A stretch of DNA of 64,000 bases from Arcobacter cryaerophilus gv. crypticus (GTDB lineage Bacteria; Campylobacterota; Campylobacteria; Campylobacterales; Arcobacteraceae). The translations under genes and the position numbers were made by a program. Positions within the stretch are counted from its first letter, which is position 1, and each line of letters starts with the position of its first letter. Below the pieces are notes generated by a model that worked only from the letters and a program-made list of their open reading frames with translations, was not told where the DNA came from and did no database searches. The DNA is taken from NCBI RefSeq assembly GCF_002993025.1, contig NZ_NXGI01000007.1, forward strand, positions 1-64,000. Reading direction: 5' to 3'. Shown one piece after another: positions 21,171 through 29,501 of this stretch.

Positions 21171-22457
21171 TTATCCTCTCTTTGTTGTTTTTCTAAATTT
21201 AGTCTTATTTGTTTTTTTATTATTTATTTTATCTTTACTTTCTCTTTGTTTTGAATCAGATTTTTTTTCTTTTATAGATTTTTTTTCTCTTATTTTTGTT
21301 CGTGGTTTTTTCTCTTTTGTAGTAAAACCTTCAAGCTCAACTCTAGGAATTTTAAGCAACAACTCTTTTTCTATTTCTGCCATAAGTTGATAATCTCTTA
21401 CACTTAAAAGTGTTATAGCAACTCCATCATTTCCTGCACGTGCAGTTCTTCCAACTCTATGAGTGAAGTCATTTATTGTGTCAGGTAGAGCAAAATTTAT
21501 TACACAAGGAAGATTTTCAATATCAATTCCTCTTGCTGCAATATCTGTACAAACTAAAACTCTAAGTTCTTTTTCTTTAAATTTTCTCAATGCCAAAGCT
21601 CTTGAACTTTGTCTTACATCTCCGTGGATACAAGATGCTTTTAATCCATCAAGGTTAAGATTTTTTACTAAATCATCGGCTTCTAGTTTTCTATTTACAA
21701 AAACTAATGCTTGAGATATATTTTTTGAACCTATTAAATATGAAAGAAGTTCACTTTTTTTATCTTCATCAACAAGAACTATTTGATGTTCAATTTTTTC
21801 AACATGACCTCTTTGATTTGTAACTTCAATTACAACAGGCTCTTTTAAAAACTCTTTTGCAAGTTTTTTTACTGTTGAATTTATTGTTGCACTAAACATT
21901 GAAATTTGTCTATTTTTTCCAATATGTGGCAAAATTTGTTCAACTTCTTCTAAAAATCCCATGTCAAGCATTGTATCAAGCTCATCGATTACAACTCTTT
22001 GCACACTTGAAAGATTTATTGTATTGTTTTTTATATGTTCAAGTAATCTTCCTGTTGTAGCAACAGCAATATCAACTCCATTAGTTAGTTTTTTTTCTTG
22101 ATCTTTTATTGAGATTCCACCAAAAATAGCAACTTTTTTAATGTCAATATATTTTGAATAATCATCAACTGCATTTGCAATTTGTTTTGCTAATTCTCTT
22201 GTTGGAACTAAGATTAAAGCTCTTAAAACACTATTTTGTTTTTCATCTTTACTCTTTTCATTTATTAAATCTTCTAAAATAGGAAGCAAAAAGGCACAAC
22301 TCTTTCCAGTTCCACTTTTTGCAACTCCTATAATATCTCTTTTTTTCAATGCAATAGGAATTGCTTTTTCTTGAATAGCAGTTGGGGTTGTATATCCCAA
22401 ATCATCAATTGCTTTTAAAATGTTTTCATTTAGTTTTAAGTTTTGAAAAGTTTTTAT
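21171..22457 (-). CDS. DEAD-box RNA helicase (RhlE-like), probable ATA start
   Basis: ATP-dependent RNA unwinding, likely in ribosome assembly or RNA decay. Motifs seen: Q motif (GYTTPTAIQ), motif I AKSGTGKS, Ia PTRELA, motif II DELD instead of DEAD, motif III SAT, and motif VI HRVGRTARAG. A lysine-rich tail of about 50 residues follows. The conserved N-terminal FQNLKLN before the Q motif is encoded in frame up to 22457, where the only possible start is ATA, six bases after an AAAGGA ribosome site and just downstream of a TATAAT. The next candidate, TTG at 22400, has no ribosome site and would lose this segment. The C-terminal part and all motifs are certain; the start is inferred. Confidence 0.9.
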   Translation of the reverse strand: MKTFQNLKLNENILKAIDDLGYTTPTAIQEKAIPIALKKRDIIGVAKSGTGKSCAFLLPILEDLINEKSKDEKQNSVLRALILVPTRELAKQIANAVDDYSKYIDIKKVAIFGGISIKDQEKKLTNGVDIAVATTGRLLEHIKNNTINLSSVQRVVIDELDTMLDMGFLEEVEQILPHIGKNRQISMFSATINSTVKKLAKEFLKEPVVIEVTNQRGHVEKIEHQIVLVDEDKKSELLSYLIGSKNISQALVFVNRKLEADDLVKNLNLDGLKASCIHGDVRQSSRALALRKFKEKELRVLVCTDIAARGIDIENLPCVINFALPDTINDFTHRVGRTARAGNDGVAITLLSVRDYQLMAEIEKELLLKIPRVELEGFTTKEKKPRTKIREKKSIKEKKSDSKQRESKDKINNKKTNKTKFRKTTKRG

Positions 22458-22716
22458 AAAAAATCCTTTGGTAAAAAATATTATATATTGTAGCGAAGTT
22501 GAAATTAGATTTAAGTTTAGTATCTATTTTTTTACTAAATTTAATAATATTTAATATATTTAAAAATTATTTATATTCATAAACCCTTTAAAAATGTAAT
22601 AATCAAAATTATATTTCAATAAAATAATATTTTTATATATTTTAAGTAAAAAAATAAATTATTTTTGCTACAATTTCGCTTATAAAATACGAATAATAAA
22701 AATAGGAGAAAGAGTT
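22458..22716. promoter_or_regulatory. Divergent promoters of the helicase and TolC-OmpA genes
   Basis: On the minus strand TATAAT lies at 22485-22480 and AAAGGA at 22469-22464, serving the helicase. On the plus strand TGCTACAAT gives an extended -10 (TACAAT at 22669-22674) in a T-rich context, the usual sigma-70 style of Campylobacterota, followed by an AGGAGA ribosome site before 22717. The middle is very AT-rich without other structure. Confidence 0.6.
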
Positions 22717-25281
22717 ATGAATGTTAAAAAAGTTATTTTAAGTGTGGTTACAGCTACTTGCTTATTTTCTATAAGTGCAAATGCTTTAACTTTAAAAGAG
22801 ACTTTAAATGAAGTTTTAGATACAAATCCAGTTGTTCAAGAGAGGCTTAAAAACCTAAACGAAACTAGAGAAGATTTAAATATTGCAAAATCTGAATGGT
22901 TACCATCTTTAGATTATAGAGGAACTATTGGAAGAAATAATAGTGGTGATTTAAAAGATAGTGGAAATTCTAGTTTTAACCATACTGTAAGAGATAGTTC
23001 ATACTCTCATTATACAAACTCATTAAAACTTACACAAAATATTTTCAATGGTTTTAGTACAACAGAAAAAATAAATTATCAAGAAGCTAGACTTTTTGGA
23101 GCTGCTTATCACTATTTAGAAAATGCAAATGATATATCATTTAATATGACACAAGCTTATATTGATCTTTTAAGAAGTTATCAACTATTGCAAAATGCAA
23201 AAGATAATGTTGTAATAAATAAAAAAATTTATGAAGATGTACAATCTCTTTATGACCAAGGACTTACAACAAAATCAGAGATGACAAAAATATATGCATC
23301 TTTATCTTTGGCAAATTCAAATATGGTTGTTCAACAAAACAATACAATGGATAAAGAGTTTAAATTTAAAAGAGTTTATGGAAGAAGTGTAAATGTAGGA
23401 ACTCTTGAAGTTCCAAAACTTGACCTTGCAATGCCTGAAAGTAAAGCAAGAGCTACAATGATAGCAATACAAAATAATCCTTCAATGATTGTAAGTAGTT
23501 ATAATATAAAAGGTGCACAAGCACTTTATAGAGAGAAAAAAAGTAAATTTATGCCTAGTGTTGATATAGAAGCTGAACAAATGTTTAATGACTATACAAA
23601 AGACAATGGCTTTGATAGTGCTGATGATAGACAAAGAATTTATGCTGTTTTAAATTGGAATTTATTTAAAGGTGGAGCTCATAGTGCTGATTTACAAAAA
23701 AGTAGAAGTACAATAAATAAAGAACTTGAGCTTCAAAGAGATTTAAAAAGACAAACAATAGAGAGTTTAGAGCTTTCATGGAGTGCATATGAAATGCTAG
23801 GAAAACAACTAACTGAACTATATAAATATTATGAATATTCAGAAGAGACTCTTTCTAGTTATCAAAGTGAGTATGAGATGGGAAGAAGAACACTTCTTGA
23901 CCTTTTATCTGCTCAAAATGACCTAATAAGCTCTAAAGCACAAATTATAAATGCACAAATGGATAGACTTTTTGCACAATATAGAATTTTAGATGCTATG
24001 GGAATGCTTGTTAGTTCAGTTTTAGATGATAAGGATTATGCAAAAATTATAAAAACAACTACAAATCCACTTGATTTGGCGAAAGATGAGATTCCTGTAT
24101 TATTGGATGTTGATAATGATAAAGTTGTAGATCATCTTGATATTTGTGATAACTCTGTTGTAGGAAATAATGATATTGGACCAGATGGTTGTAGTAAAGA
24201 GAAACAAGATAGTGATTTTGATGGAATTAGTGATGAGGCAGATAAATGTCCAGATACTCCATTTGGTGCAGTTGTAGGAGTAGATGGTTGTCCTGTTGGA
24301 ACTGAAAATAAATTTAATATGACAAGCGGTGAGTATATAAACAATGTTTTAGCTTATGGTGAAGATAGTCCAAAAAAATCTGAAAAACTTGGACTTTATG
24401 ACTATGAGTTTAATGTTGCAGCAAATAAAAATATAGAATCTACAACACTAGATAAACATCTAATGTACGATGATTTTGCTATGATAAAAAGATTTGACTT
24501 TGTAAATATGAACAACAAAGATGAAGCAAAAATAGATGAAATGGCAAAAAATCTTAAAGAGTACAACGGTACAAACGCAGTTGTAACTCTAATAGGAAAT
24601 ACAAGAGTTACAAAAAATAAAGAAGCAAGTTTTGATAAAGGTTTAGAATATGCAAACTCTCTTAAATCAGAACTTGTAAAAAAAGGTGTAGATGAAAAAA
24701 TAATAGTTACACAATCAAGAGCTGATTTAGATAAAACATACACACAAACAGTTAGAAGTGATAGAAGTTTAAATGATGTTGTTGTAGCAGCTTTATATGT
24801 TCCAAAATCTTCAAATACAAACAATGATAGCGATGGTGATGGAGTTATAAATGAACTTGATGAGTGTCCAAATACTCCAATCGGTCAAATGGTAAATGAA
24901 AAAGGTTGTCCAAATACTATAAATCTTGAAGTACTATTTGAAAATGATAGCGATAGAGTAATAGAAAGTAGTGTAGAAAAAGTTAAAGCTTTTGCTAATT
25001 ATTTGTTAGAAAATAAAGATTTTGAAGCTAGTATTACAGGACATGCAAGTCAAAGTGGAAGCGAAAGTAATAAAAACAGTTACAAAAATAGTGCTAAATA
25101 CAATTTAGAACTATCTTTAAAAAGAGCCGAAGCTATTAAAAATATTTTAGTTCAAAATGGTGTTCCATCTTCAAGAATAATAGCTACAGGAAAAGGTTTT
25201 GAAGAACCAATAATGAGTAATGATACAGAAGAGGGAAGAGCTGCTAATAGAAGAATAGAGGCTATTTTAGTAAAAAAATAG
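22717..25281 (+). CDS. TolC-family outer-membrane channel fused to TSP3 repeats and OmpA domains
   Basis: An outer-membrane efflux/secretion channel with a built-in cell-wall anchor. Residues 1-23 are a signal peptide (cleavage after SANA). About 24-440 is a TolC/OEP domain (TLKETLNEVLDTNP; SEYEMGRRTLLDLLSAQNDL). At about 464-530 lie thrombospondin type 3-like Ca-binding repeats rich in DxDxD and CPDTP. About 594-691 looks like a degenerate OmpA-like fold. A second TSP3 block follows (DSDGDGVINELDECPNTP), then a canonical OmpA C-terminal domain (about 738-854, ending GRAANRRIEAIL). At 854 aa it is nearly twice a normal TolC. It opens the adhesin locus and is the likely outer-membrane partner of the type I exporter at 34224-37804. 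Confidence 0.93.
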   Translation: MNVKKVILSVVTATCLFSISANALTLKETLNEVLDTNPVVQERLKNLNETREDLNIAKSEWLPSLDYRGTIGRNNSGDLKDSGNSSFNHTVRDSSYSHYTNSLKLTQNIFNGFSTTEKINYQEARLFGAAYHYLENANDISFNMTQAYIDLLRSYQLLQNAKDNVVINKKIYEDVQSLYDQGLTTKSEMTKIYASLSLANSNMVVQQNNTMDKEFKFKRVYGRSVNVGTLEVPKLDLAMPESKARATMIAIQNNPSMIVSSYNIKGAQALYREKKSKFMPSVDIEAEQMFNDYTKDNGFDSADDRQRIYAVLNWNLFKGGAHSADLQKSRSTINKELELQRDLKRQTIESLELSWSAYEMLGKQLTELYKYYEYSEETLSSYQSEYEMGRRTLLDLLSAQNDLISSKAQIINAQMDRLFAQYRILDAMGMLVSSVLDDKDYAKIIKTTTNPLDLAKDEIPVLLDVDNDKVVDHLDICDNSVVGNNDIGPDGCSKEKQDSDFDGISDEADKCPDTPFGAVVGVDGCPVGTENKFNMTSGEYINNVLAYGEDSPKKSEKLGLYDYEFNVAANKNIESTTLDKHLMYDDFAMIKRFDFVNMNNKDEAKIDEMAKNLKEYNGTNAVVTLIGNTRVTKNKEASFDKGLEYANSLKSELVKKGVDEKIIVTQSRADLDKTYTQTVRSDRSLNDVVVAALYVPKSSNTNNDSDGDGVINELDECPNTPIGQMVNEKGCPNTINLEVLFENDSDRVIESSVEKVKAFANYLLENKDFEASITGHASQSGSESNKNSYKNSAKYNLELSLKRAEAIKNILVQNGVPSSRIIATGKGFEEPIMSNDTEEGRAANRRIEAILVKK

Positions 25282-25318
25282 AAAGATAGTGTTGAAAATA
25301 AAAAATTAAAGGGAAGAA

Positions 25319-26278
25319 ATGAAAAAAATAGTTATATCAATACTACTTGCTACAACACTACTTTTGGCAAATAGTAATGTAAATAATAGCTCAAGTAACT
25401 CTACAAATAAAATTGTAGAGAGTTATGAAAAACTAGCTTCACAAGGAGAGATTGAAGCTATGTTTGACTTAGGTTTAATTTATGCAGCAGGTGATGGTGT
25501 TGAACAAGATTATACAAAAGCTAGAGAGTGGTTTTTAAAAGCTGCAAATAAAAATGATACTATGAGTGCATACAATTTGGCTCTAATTTATAAAAATGGA
25601 TTGGGTGTTGCTAAAAACAACAAAGAAGCATATAAATATCTTTTAATTGCTGCAAATAAAAATTATTCACAAGCTCAATATATGCTTGGAACTATGATTG
25701 AAAAAGGTGAAGGAGCTAAAAAAGATTTAAAAGAGGCTTTCTCTTGGTTTTTAAAAGCTGCACAACAAGGGCATATTTTAAGCGAATATAGAGTTGGGAA
25801 AATGTACAGATTAGGTGAGGGTGTCGCTAAAAGTGATACAGAAGCTAAAAAATGGTACGAGTTGTCTGCTAACAAAGGAAATGCATTTGCTCAAGCAAAT
25901 TTGGGTGTGATGTATAAACAAGGAATTGCTACAAAACAAGATTATAAAGAGGCATTTAATTGGTTTGAAAAATCAGCAAATCAAAAAAATACATTGGGAC
26001 AGTTAAATTTGGCGCTAATGTATCAAAATGCTTTGGGTGTAGAAAAAAATTTAAAAGAAGCTTTTAAATTGTATCAAATGGCTTCAGATGAAGGAAATAA
26101 TGCAAATGCTCAGTTTAATTTGGGCTTAATGTATTTAAAAGGCGATGGAGTAGAAAAAAATATTAATAAAACTATTGAGTACTGGAAAAAGGCATCAGAA
26201 CAAGGTTTTGAAAGTGCTACAAATAATTTATCAATATTATGTAAAGAAGTTCCAAATAGTTGTAAAAAAGGTGTTTAA
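25319..26278 (+). CDS. Secreted Sel1-repeat protein
   Basis: A TPR-like scaffold protein. A signal peptide (about residues 1-18, LLATTLLLANS) is followed by about seven Sel1 repeats of some 36 residues, each with the A-x-(Y/F)-x-LG-x-(M/I)-Y-x-x-G-x-G-V pattern. It ends in a two-cysteine segment (LCKEVPNSCKKG) that may form a disulphide in the periplasm. Sel1 proteins mediate protein contacts; no catalytic residues are expected. It lies 37 bp after the TolC-OmpA gene and is probably co-transcribed, so a role in assembling or regulating the adhesin exporter is plausible but unproven. Confidence 0.9.
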   Translation: MKKIVISILLATTLLLANSNVNNSSSNSTNKIVESYEKLASQGEIEAMFDLGLIYAAGDGVEQDYTKAREWFLKAANKNDTMSAYNLALIYKNGLGVAKNNKEAYKYLLIAANKNYSQAQYMLGTMIEKGEGAKKDLKEAFSWFLKAAQQGHILSEYRVGKMYRLGEGVAKSDTEAKKWYELSANKGNAFAQANLGVMYKQGIATKQDYKEAFNWFEKSANQKNTLGQLNLALMYQNALGVEKNLKEAFKLYQMASDEGNNANAQFNLGLMYLKGDGVEKNINKTIEYWKKASEQGFESATNNLSILCKEVPNSCKKGV

Positions 26279-26296
26279 TTTTTATTAAACACCTTT
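26267..26296. terminator. Bidirectional terminator after the Sel1 gene
   Basis: A perfect 13-bp stem (AAAGGTGTTTAAT at 26267-26279, complement at 26284-26296) with a TTTT loop lies between the convergent Sel1 and LuxR genes, and overlaps the Sel1 stop codon. Confidence 0.9.
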
Positions 26297-26310
26297 AATC
26301 TTTATTAAAA

Positions 26311-26913
26311 CTATTGTATAAAAAGTTTTAATAAAGAGAGTCTATCGCTTACATTTAATTTCGTGTATATGTTTTTTATATGTTTTTTTACTGTGTTTAC
26401 TGATATATTTAGCTCATGGCTTATCTCAATATTTTTATAACCTATTTTCAAATACTTTGCAATATTAACCTCACTTGAAGTAAGATTTGAGAAAATATCA
26501 TCTTGTTTTTCAAAATTATCTTTATTTTGTGATATATTTACAAATAGCTCATGAGCTATTTGTGGGCTTAGCCATGAATAACCAGAAATAATAGTCTCAA
26601 CAGCAGAATTAAAAAACAGATCTTGCATATAGGCATTTCCATATCCATTTACTTCTTCATTCAGCCATATTTTTGCTTTGCTAAAGCTTGGATTTTCATC
26701 TAAAATCAAAATTAGATTTTTATTTTTTTGAAGTTTTTTTACCATAATCTCTTTGTTTCTAGCTTTTATAGAAGCTAGAATTATTAAAAGAGAATTTTCT
26801 GTAAGGTAAAAATCTTCTTCATTTGAAATTATGTTTGTATGGTATTTTTTATTTAAAATTTTTTCCCATCTTGAAATAATTTCCAGATTGTCTGCATATA
26901 TAAAAACTTGCAT
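26311..26913 (-). CDS. LuxR/GerE-type transcription regulator (first copy)
   Basis: A DNA-binding regulator of 200 aa. The C-terminal LuxR helix-turn-helix (about residues 140-198) reads LTSSEVNIAKYLKIGYKNIEIS and NISVNTVKKHIKNIYTKLNV. The N-terminal part resembles a degenerate receiver domain: it lacks the usual phospho-acceptor pocket, so it is probably not controlled by classical phosphorylation. It is a paralogue of the regulator at 37827, sharing the central block around NGYGNAYMQD and HGYGNSMMND. The two flank the adhesin and exporter genes, so they probably control surface-adhesin expression, as CsgD/VpsT-type regulators do. Confidence 0.85.
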   Translation of the reverse strand: MQVFIYADNLEIISRWEKILNKKYHTNIISNEEDFYLTENSLLIILASIKARNKEIMVKKLQKNKNLILILDENPSFSKAKIWLNEEVNGYGNAYMQDLFFNSAVETIISGYSWLSPQIAHELFVNISQNKDNFEKQDDIFSNLTSSEVNIAKYLKIGYKNIEISHELNISVNTVKKHIKNIYTKLNVSDRLSLLKLFIQ

Positions 26914-26996
26914 AGCTTATTCTACTTTCATGTAATTAATAATACGATATATTATTATATCTTCACTTGTTTTTTGGTTAAAAATATATTGTAATT

Positions 26997-27020
26997 GGGC
27001 AGGGACTAAAGTCCCTGTTC
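26997..27020 (-). terminator. Hairpin downstream of the adhesin
   Basis: CAGGGAC (27000-27006) and GTCCCTG (27011-27017) pair around a TAAA loop, extended by three wobble or GC pairs to 26997 and 27020. It lies about 55 bp beyond the adhesin stop. The T run in that direction is poor, so it may be a terminator or an mRNA 3' end stabiliser. Confidence 0.6.
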
Positions 27021-27073
27021 CGAACTAGATTTACAATATAACTATAGTGTCTTCAACTAAATTCTATTTTGGG

Positions 27074-29434
27074 CTATAACGGTTGTTCTATCTCTGGTTT
27101 TATCTGTACTTTTACAGAAGAATCCGTATTTGTATACTCCCAAAAACCATCTTGATTTACTTCATTTGCTTTAGTCCAATTTGCACTATCTGCAAATGAA
27201 ACTTTATCTTGATTAGTTCCTAATATTTCAAGGTTAATTTTACCGTCATTTTCTTTTTTACCCATATCTAATATATCTTCTAGTTTCAAATTTAAAAGTT
27301 CGTTTTTACCATCAACTCTTAAGTCAATAATAGTAAGATTTTTTAGTTGCTCATTATCTATAGCCGAAAAATCAATATTTATATCTTTACCAAGAATAAA
27401 GTTTGAAGTACTTGCATTTCCTAATTCCAGTTTGAAAGTAGCATCTCCTTCTGTTGATTTTACATCTGTAGAAAAAGGCTTTCCATCTGCATCTAGCTCT
27501 TGAGTCCAAGCTTTAATTCCTACACTATCTACCTTTTTATCATTTGTAAATTGGATTTTGTTTATCTCATCATATTTGATACCTGTAATAGTCCATTTAC
27601 TATTAGTTGCATCCCAAACTGCTTGTGTACCATTTAAAACTGCTCCATCCTTAATTCTAAACTGAGAACTTGCACTAAGTCCTGTTAATTCAAGATTCAT
27701 AACCTCACTACCATCTACATCTTTCATATTTGCATTTAGTTGTAGTGCTACCCAAGAGAATACTGAGCCATTTACTTGAGTTGGAGCAATAGTAACACCA
27801 TCTGCAACAGCAGCTATTGTGCCAGTTGCAGTTATTTGTTGCCCAACTGGAGTTGCCAAATTTTGCTCATATACAGATAATTTAACATCAAAGTCAAAAG
27901 TTCCTGCCCAGTTTTCTGGTGCATTTATATATATTTCTGGTATGACATTGCTTCCAACTGTTGGGATTAGCCATTTATTTACACCTACATTTGTATTGTC
28001 TCCATTTGGATTTAGTGTATAGCTTTCTGTTGAAGTTCCAATATTTGTAGCCATTTTAAGATTTCCACCATCCATATACCAAACTGTCATACCATTTGGT
28101 ATTTTATCTAGTACAATATTTCCTAAAGTTTCAGATTTATCTGTAATAACTAGTGCATCAGCACCACCACTAGCAGTAATTGTTACTTTTAATGGGTTTG
28201 CTAATCCAACAAGAGCTAAATCCTCAGTTCCTGTTGCTACAACCGTACTAAATTCTAAAACTGTATCAATAACAGGAGCAACTGTTATAGTTTTATCTCC
28301 TTTAGAATCTAGTGTTACACTGCTTTCCTTTTCATTATTTTTTACACTTACTTCAAATTTAACTTCTCCATCTCTATTTGATGCAGGTGTATATGTTAAT
28401 CCATTTATATCTCCAACACTAAAATCAGATATAGGATCTTTTTGAATATTATATACTTTATTTCCATTTAAATCAGTAGATGTAGATGAAATTTTGTATC
28501 CAGCTGGTACAGTTAAAGTTCCATTTGTTCCACCACCATCTGCTATATCTTTCCAATTTTCAATAACAGTTATACTAATAGTATCTCCTAGCTCCGTTTT
28601 AGAACCATCGCTTGGATTTGATAGATTTATATTTATATTGCTTGTACCATCTTCATTTATACTATTTGCTGTAATAGTTACAGTCATTGCATCTGTTACA
28701 GGTGCTATCTCCCTATCTTCTATTTTAGCCTCACCACTTTGATATGAGCTTCCACCTTTTGTAACAGATATTGTACCTGTGATATTAAAATCAGATTTTA
28801 GCGGTGCATCTTGTTTTGAGTTTACATCTTTTGGTAATAGTATTTGAACATTGTTTAACTCATTTTTAATATCATCTGGTGTTACTGCTGTAGATGTTGT
28901 TCCAGAAACTACATAATAAGTTTTTTCTACACTGTCTACAGTTTCTTTATAACTATATACACTTCTACCATTAAGCCCTATTACTTCAGAATCAGCTGGA
29001 ATATCTGTAAATGTTACTGCCCAGTTGTAACCATTGTCTACTGGATTTGATACAGTGTAGCTATTTACATCAAATAAATTACCAAGTAAAAGATTACCAT
29101 TAAGATCGCCATTTTCTCTTCCCATATCTTCAAAAATATCTTTTTCTAATGGATTTAGTGTAAAGTCTGGTAAAACATCAGTTCCATTTCCATCTTTATC
29201 TCCTTCTGGTCTGCTATCTTTTAGAGTAATATTTACAAAATCATTATTTTCCGAAGCTGTTCCATCTTTTGTAAATGTTTTTATAGTTACATTTCTATTG
29301 CCAAAATCACCACCATTATGAACTATAAATTTAATATCTGAAAATGTTCCATCATCGTCTAGTGTTTTATCCGATGGATTTGTTATAACCCATACACCAG
29401 AACCACCTTTGTATCCTTCAAATCTAGCACCCAC
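27074..29434 (-). CDS. Giant adhesin, C-terminal part (separated by frameshift)
   Basis: C-terminal third of a very large secreted adhesin. It carries Ig-like/cadherin-like modules and ends in a block typical of type I secreted adhesins (LTIIDLRVDGKNELLNLKLE, then GKINLEILGTNQDKVSF), the likely uncleaved secretion signal recognised by the ABC exporter. The coding frame continues upstream beyond the nominal GTG start, with conserved sequence (GSETVQRIEITGVPKGVEIV), so this is not an independent gene. Removing one 13-bp unit of the tandem repeat at 29504-29536 joins it in frame with the upstream part and gives a single protein of about 2310 aa. As sequenced, the exported adhesin would lack its secretion signal. 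Confidence 0.85.
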   Translation of the reverse strand: MGARFEGYKGGSGVWVITNPSDKTLDDDGTFSDIKFIVHNGGDFGNRNVTIKTFTKDGTASENNDFVNITLKDSRPEGDKDGNGTDVLPDFTLNPLEKDIFEDMGRENGDLNGNLLLGNLFDVNSYTVSNPVDNGYNWAVTFTDIPADSEVIGLNGRSVYSYKETVDSVEKTYYVVSGTTSTAVTPDDIKNELNNVQILLPKDVNSKQDAPLKSDFNITGTISVTKGGSSYQSGEAKIEDREIAPVTDAMTVTITANSINEDGTSNININLSNPSDGSKTELGDTISITVIENWKDIADGGGTNGTLTVPAGYKISSTSTDLNGNKVYNIQKDPISDFSVGDINGLTYTPASNRDGEVKFEVSVKNNEKESSVTLDSKGDKTITVAPVIDTVLEFSTVVATGTEDLALVGLANPLKVTITASGGADALVITDKSETLGNIVLDKIPNGMTVWYMDGGNLKMATNIGTSTESYTLNPNGDNTNVGVNKWLIPTVGSNVIPEIYINAPENWAGTFDFDVKLSVYEQNLATPVGQQITATGTIAAVADGVTIAPTQVNGSVFSWVALQLNANMKDVDGSEVMNLELTGLSASSQFRIKDGAVLNGTQAVWDATNSKWTITGIKYDEINKIQFTNDKKVDSVGIKAWTQELDADGKPFSTDVKSTEGDATFKLELGNASTSNFILGKDINIDFSAIDNEQLKNLTIIDLRVDGKNELLNLKLEDILDMGKKENDGKINLEILGTNQDKVSFADSANWTKANEVNQDGFWEYTNTDSSVKVQIKPEIEQPL

Positions 29435-29501
29435 TATTTCTACACCTTTTGGAACACCTGTGATTTCTATTCTTTGAACTGTTTCGCTCCCATCTTTATC
29501 A

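Noticed and set aside
27074-29434. C-terminal adhesin part as an independent gene from the GTG at 29434
   Set aside because: The conserved frame continues upstream of the GTG to the 13-bp repeat, and the product would lack an N-terminal module. It is one split gene.
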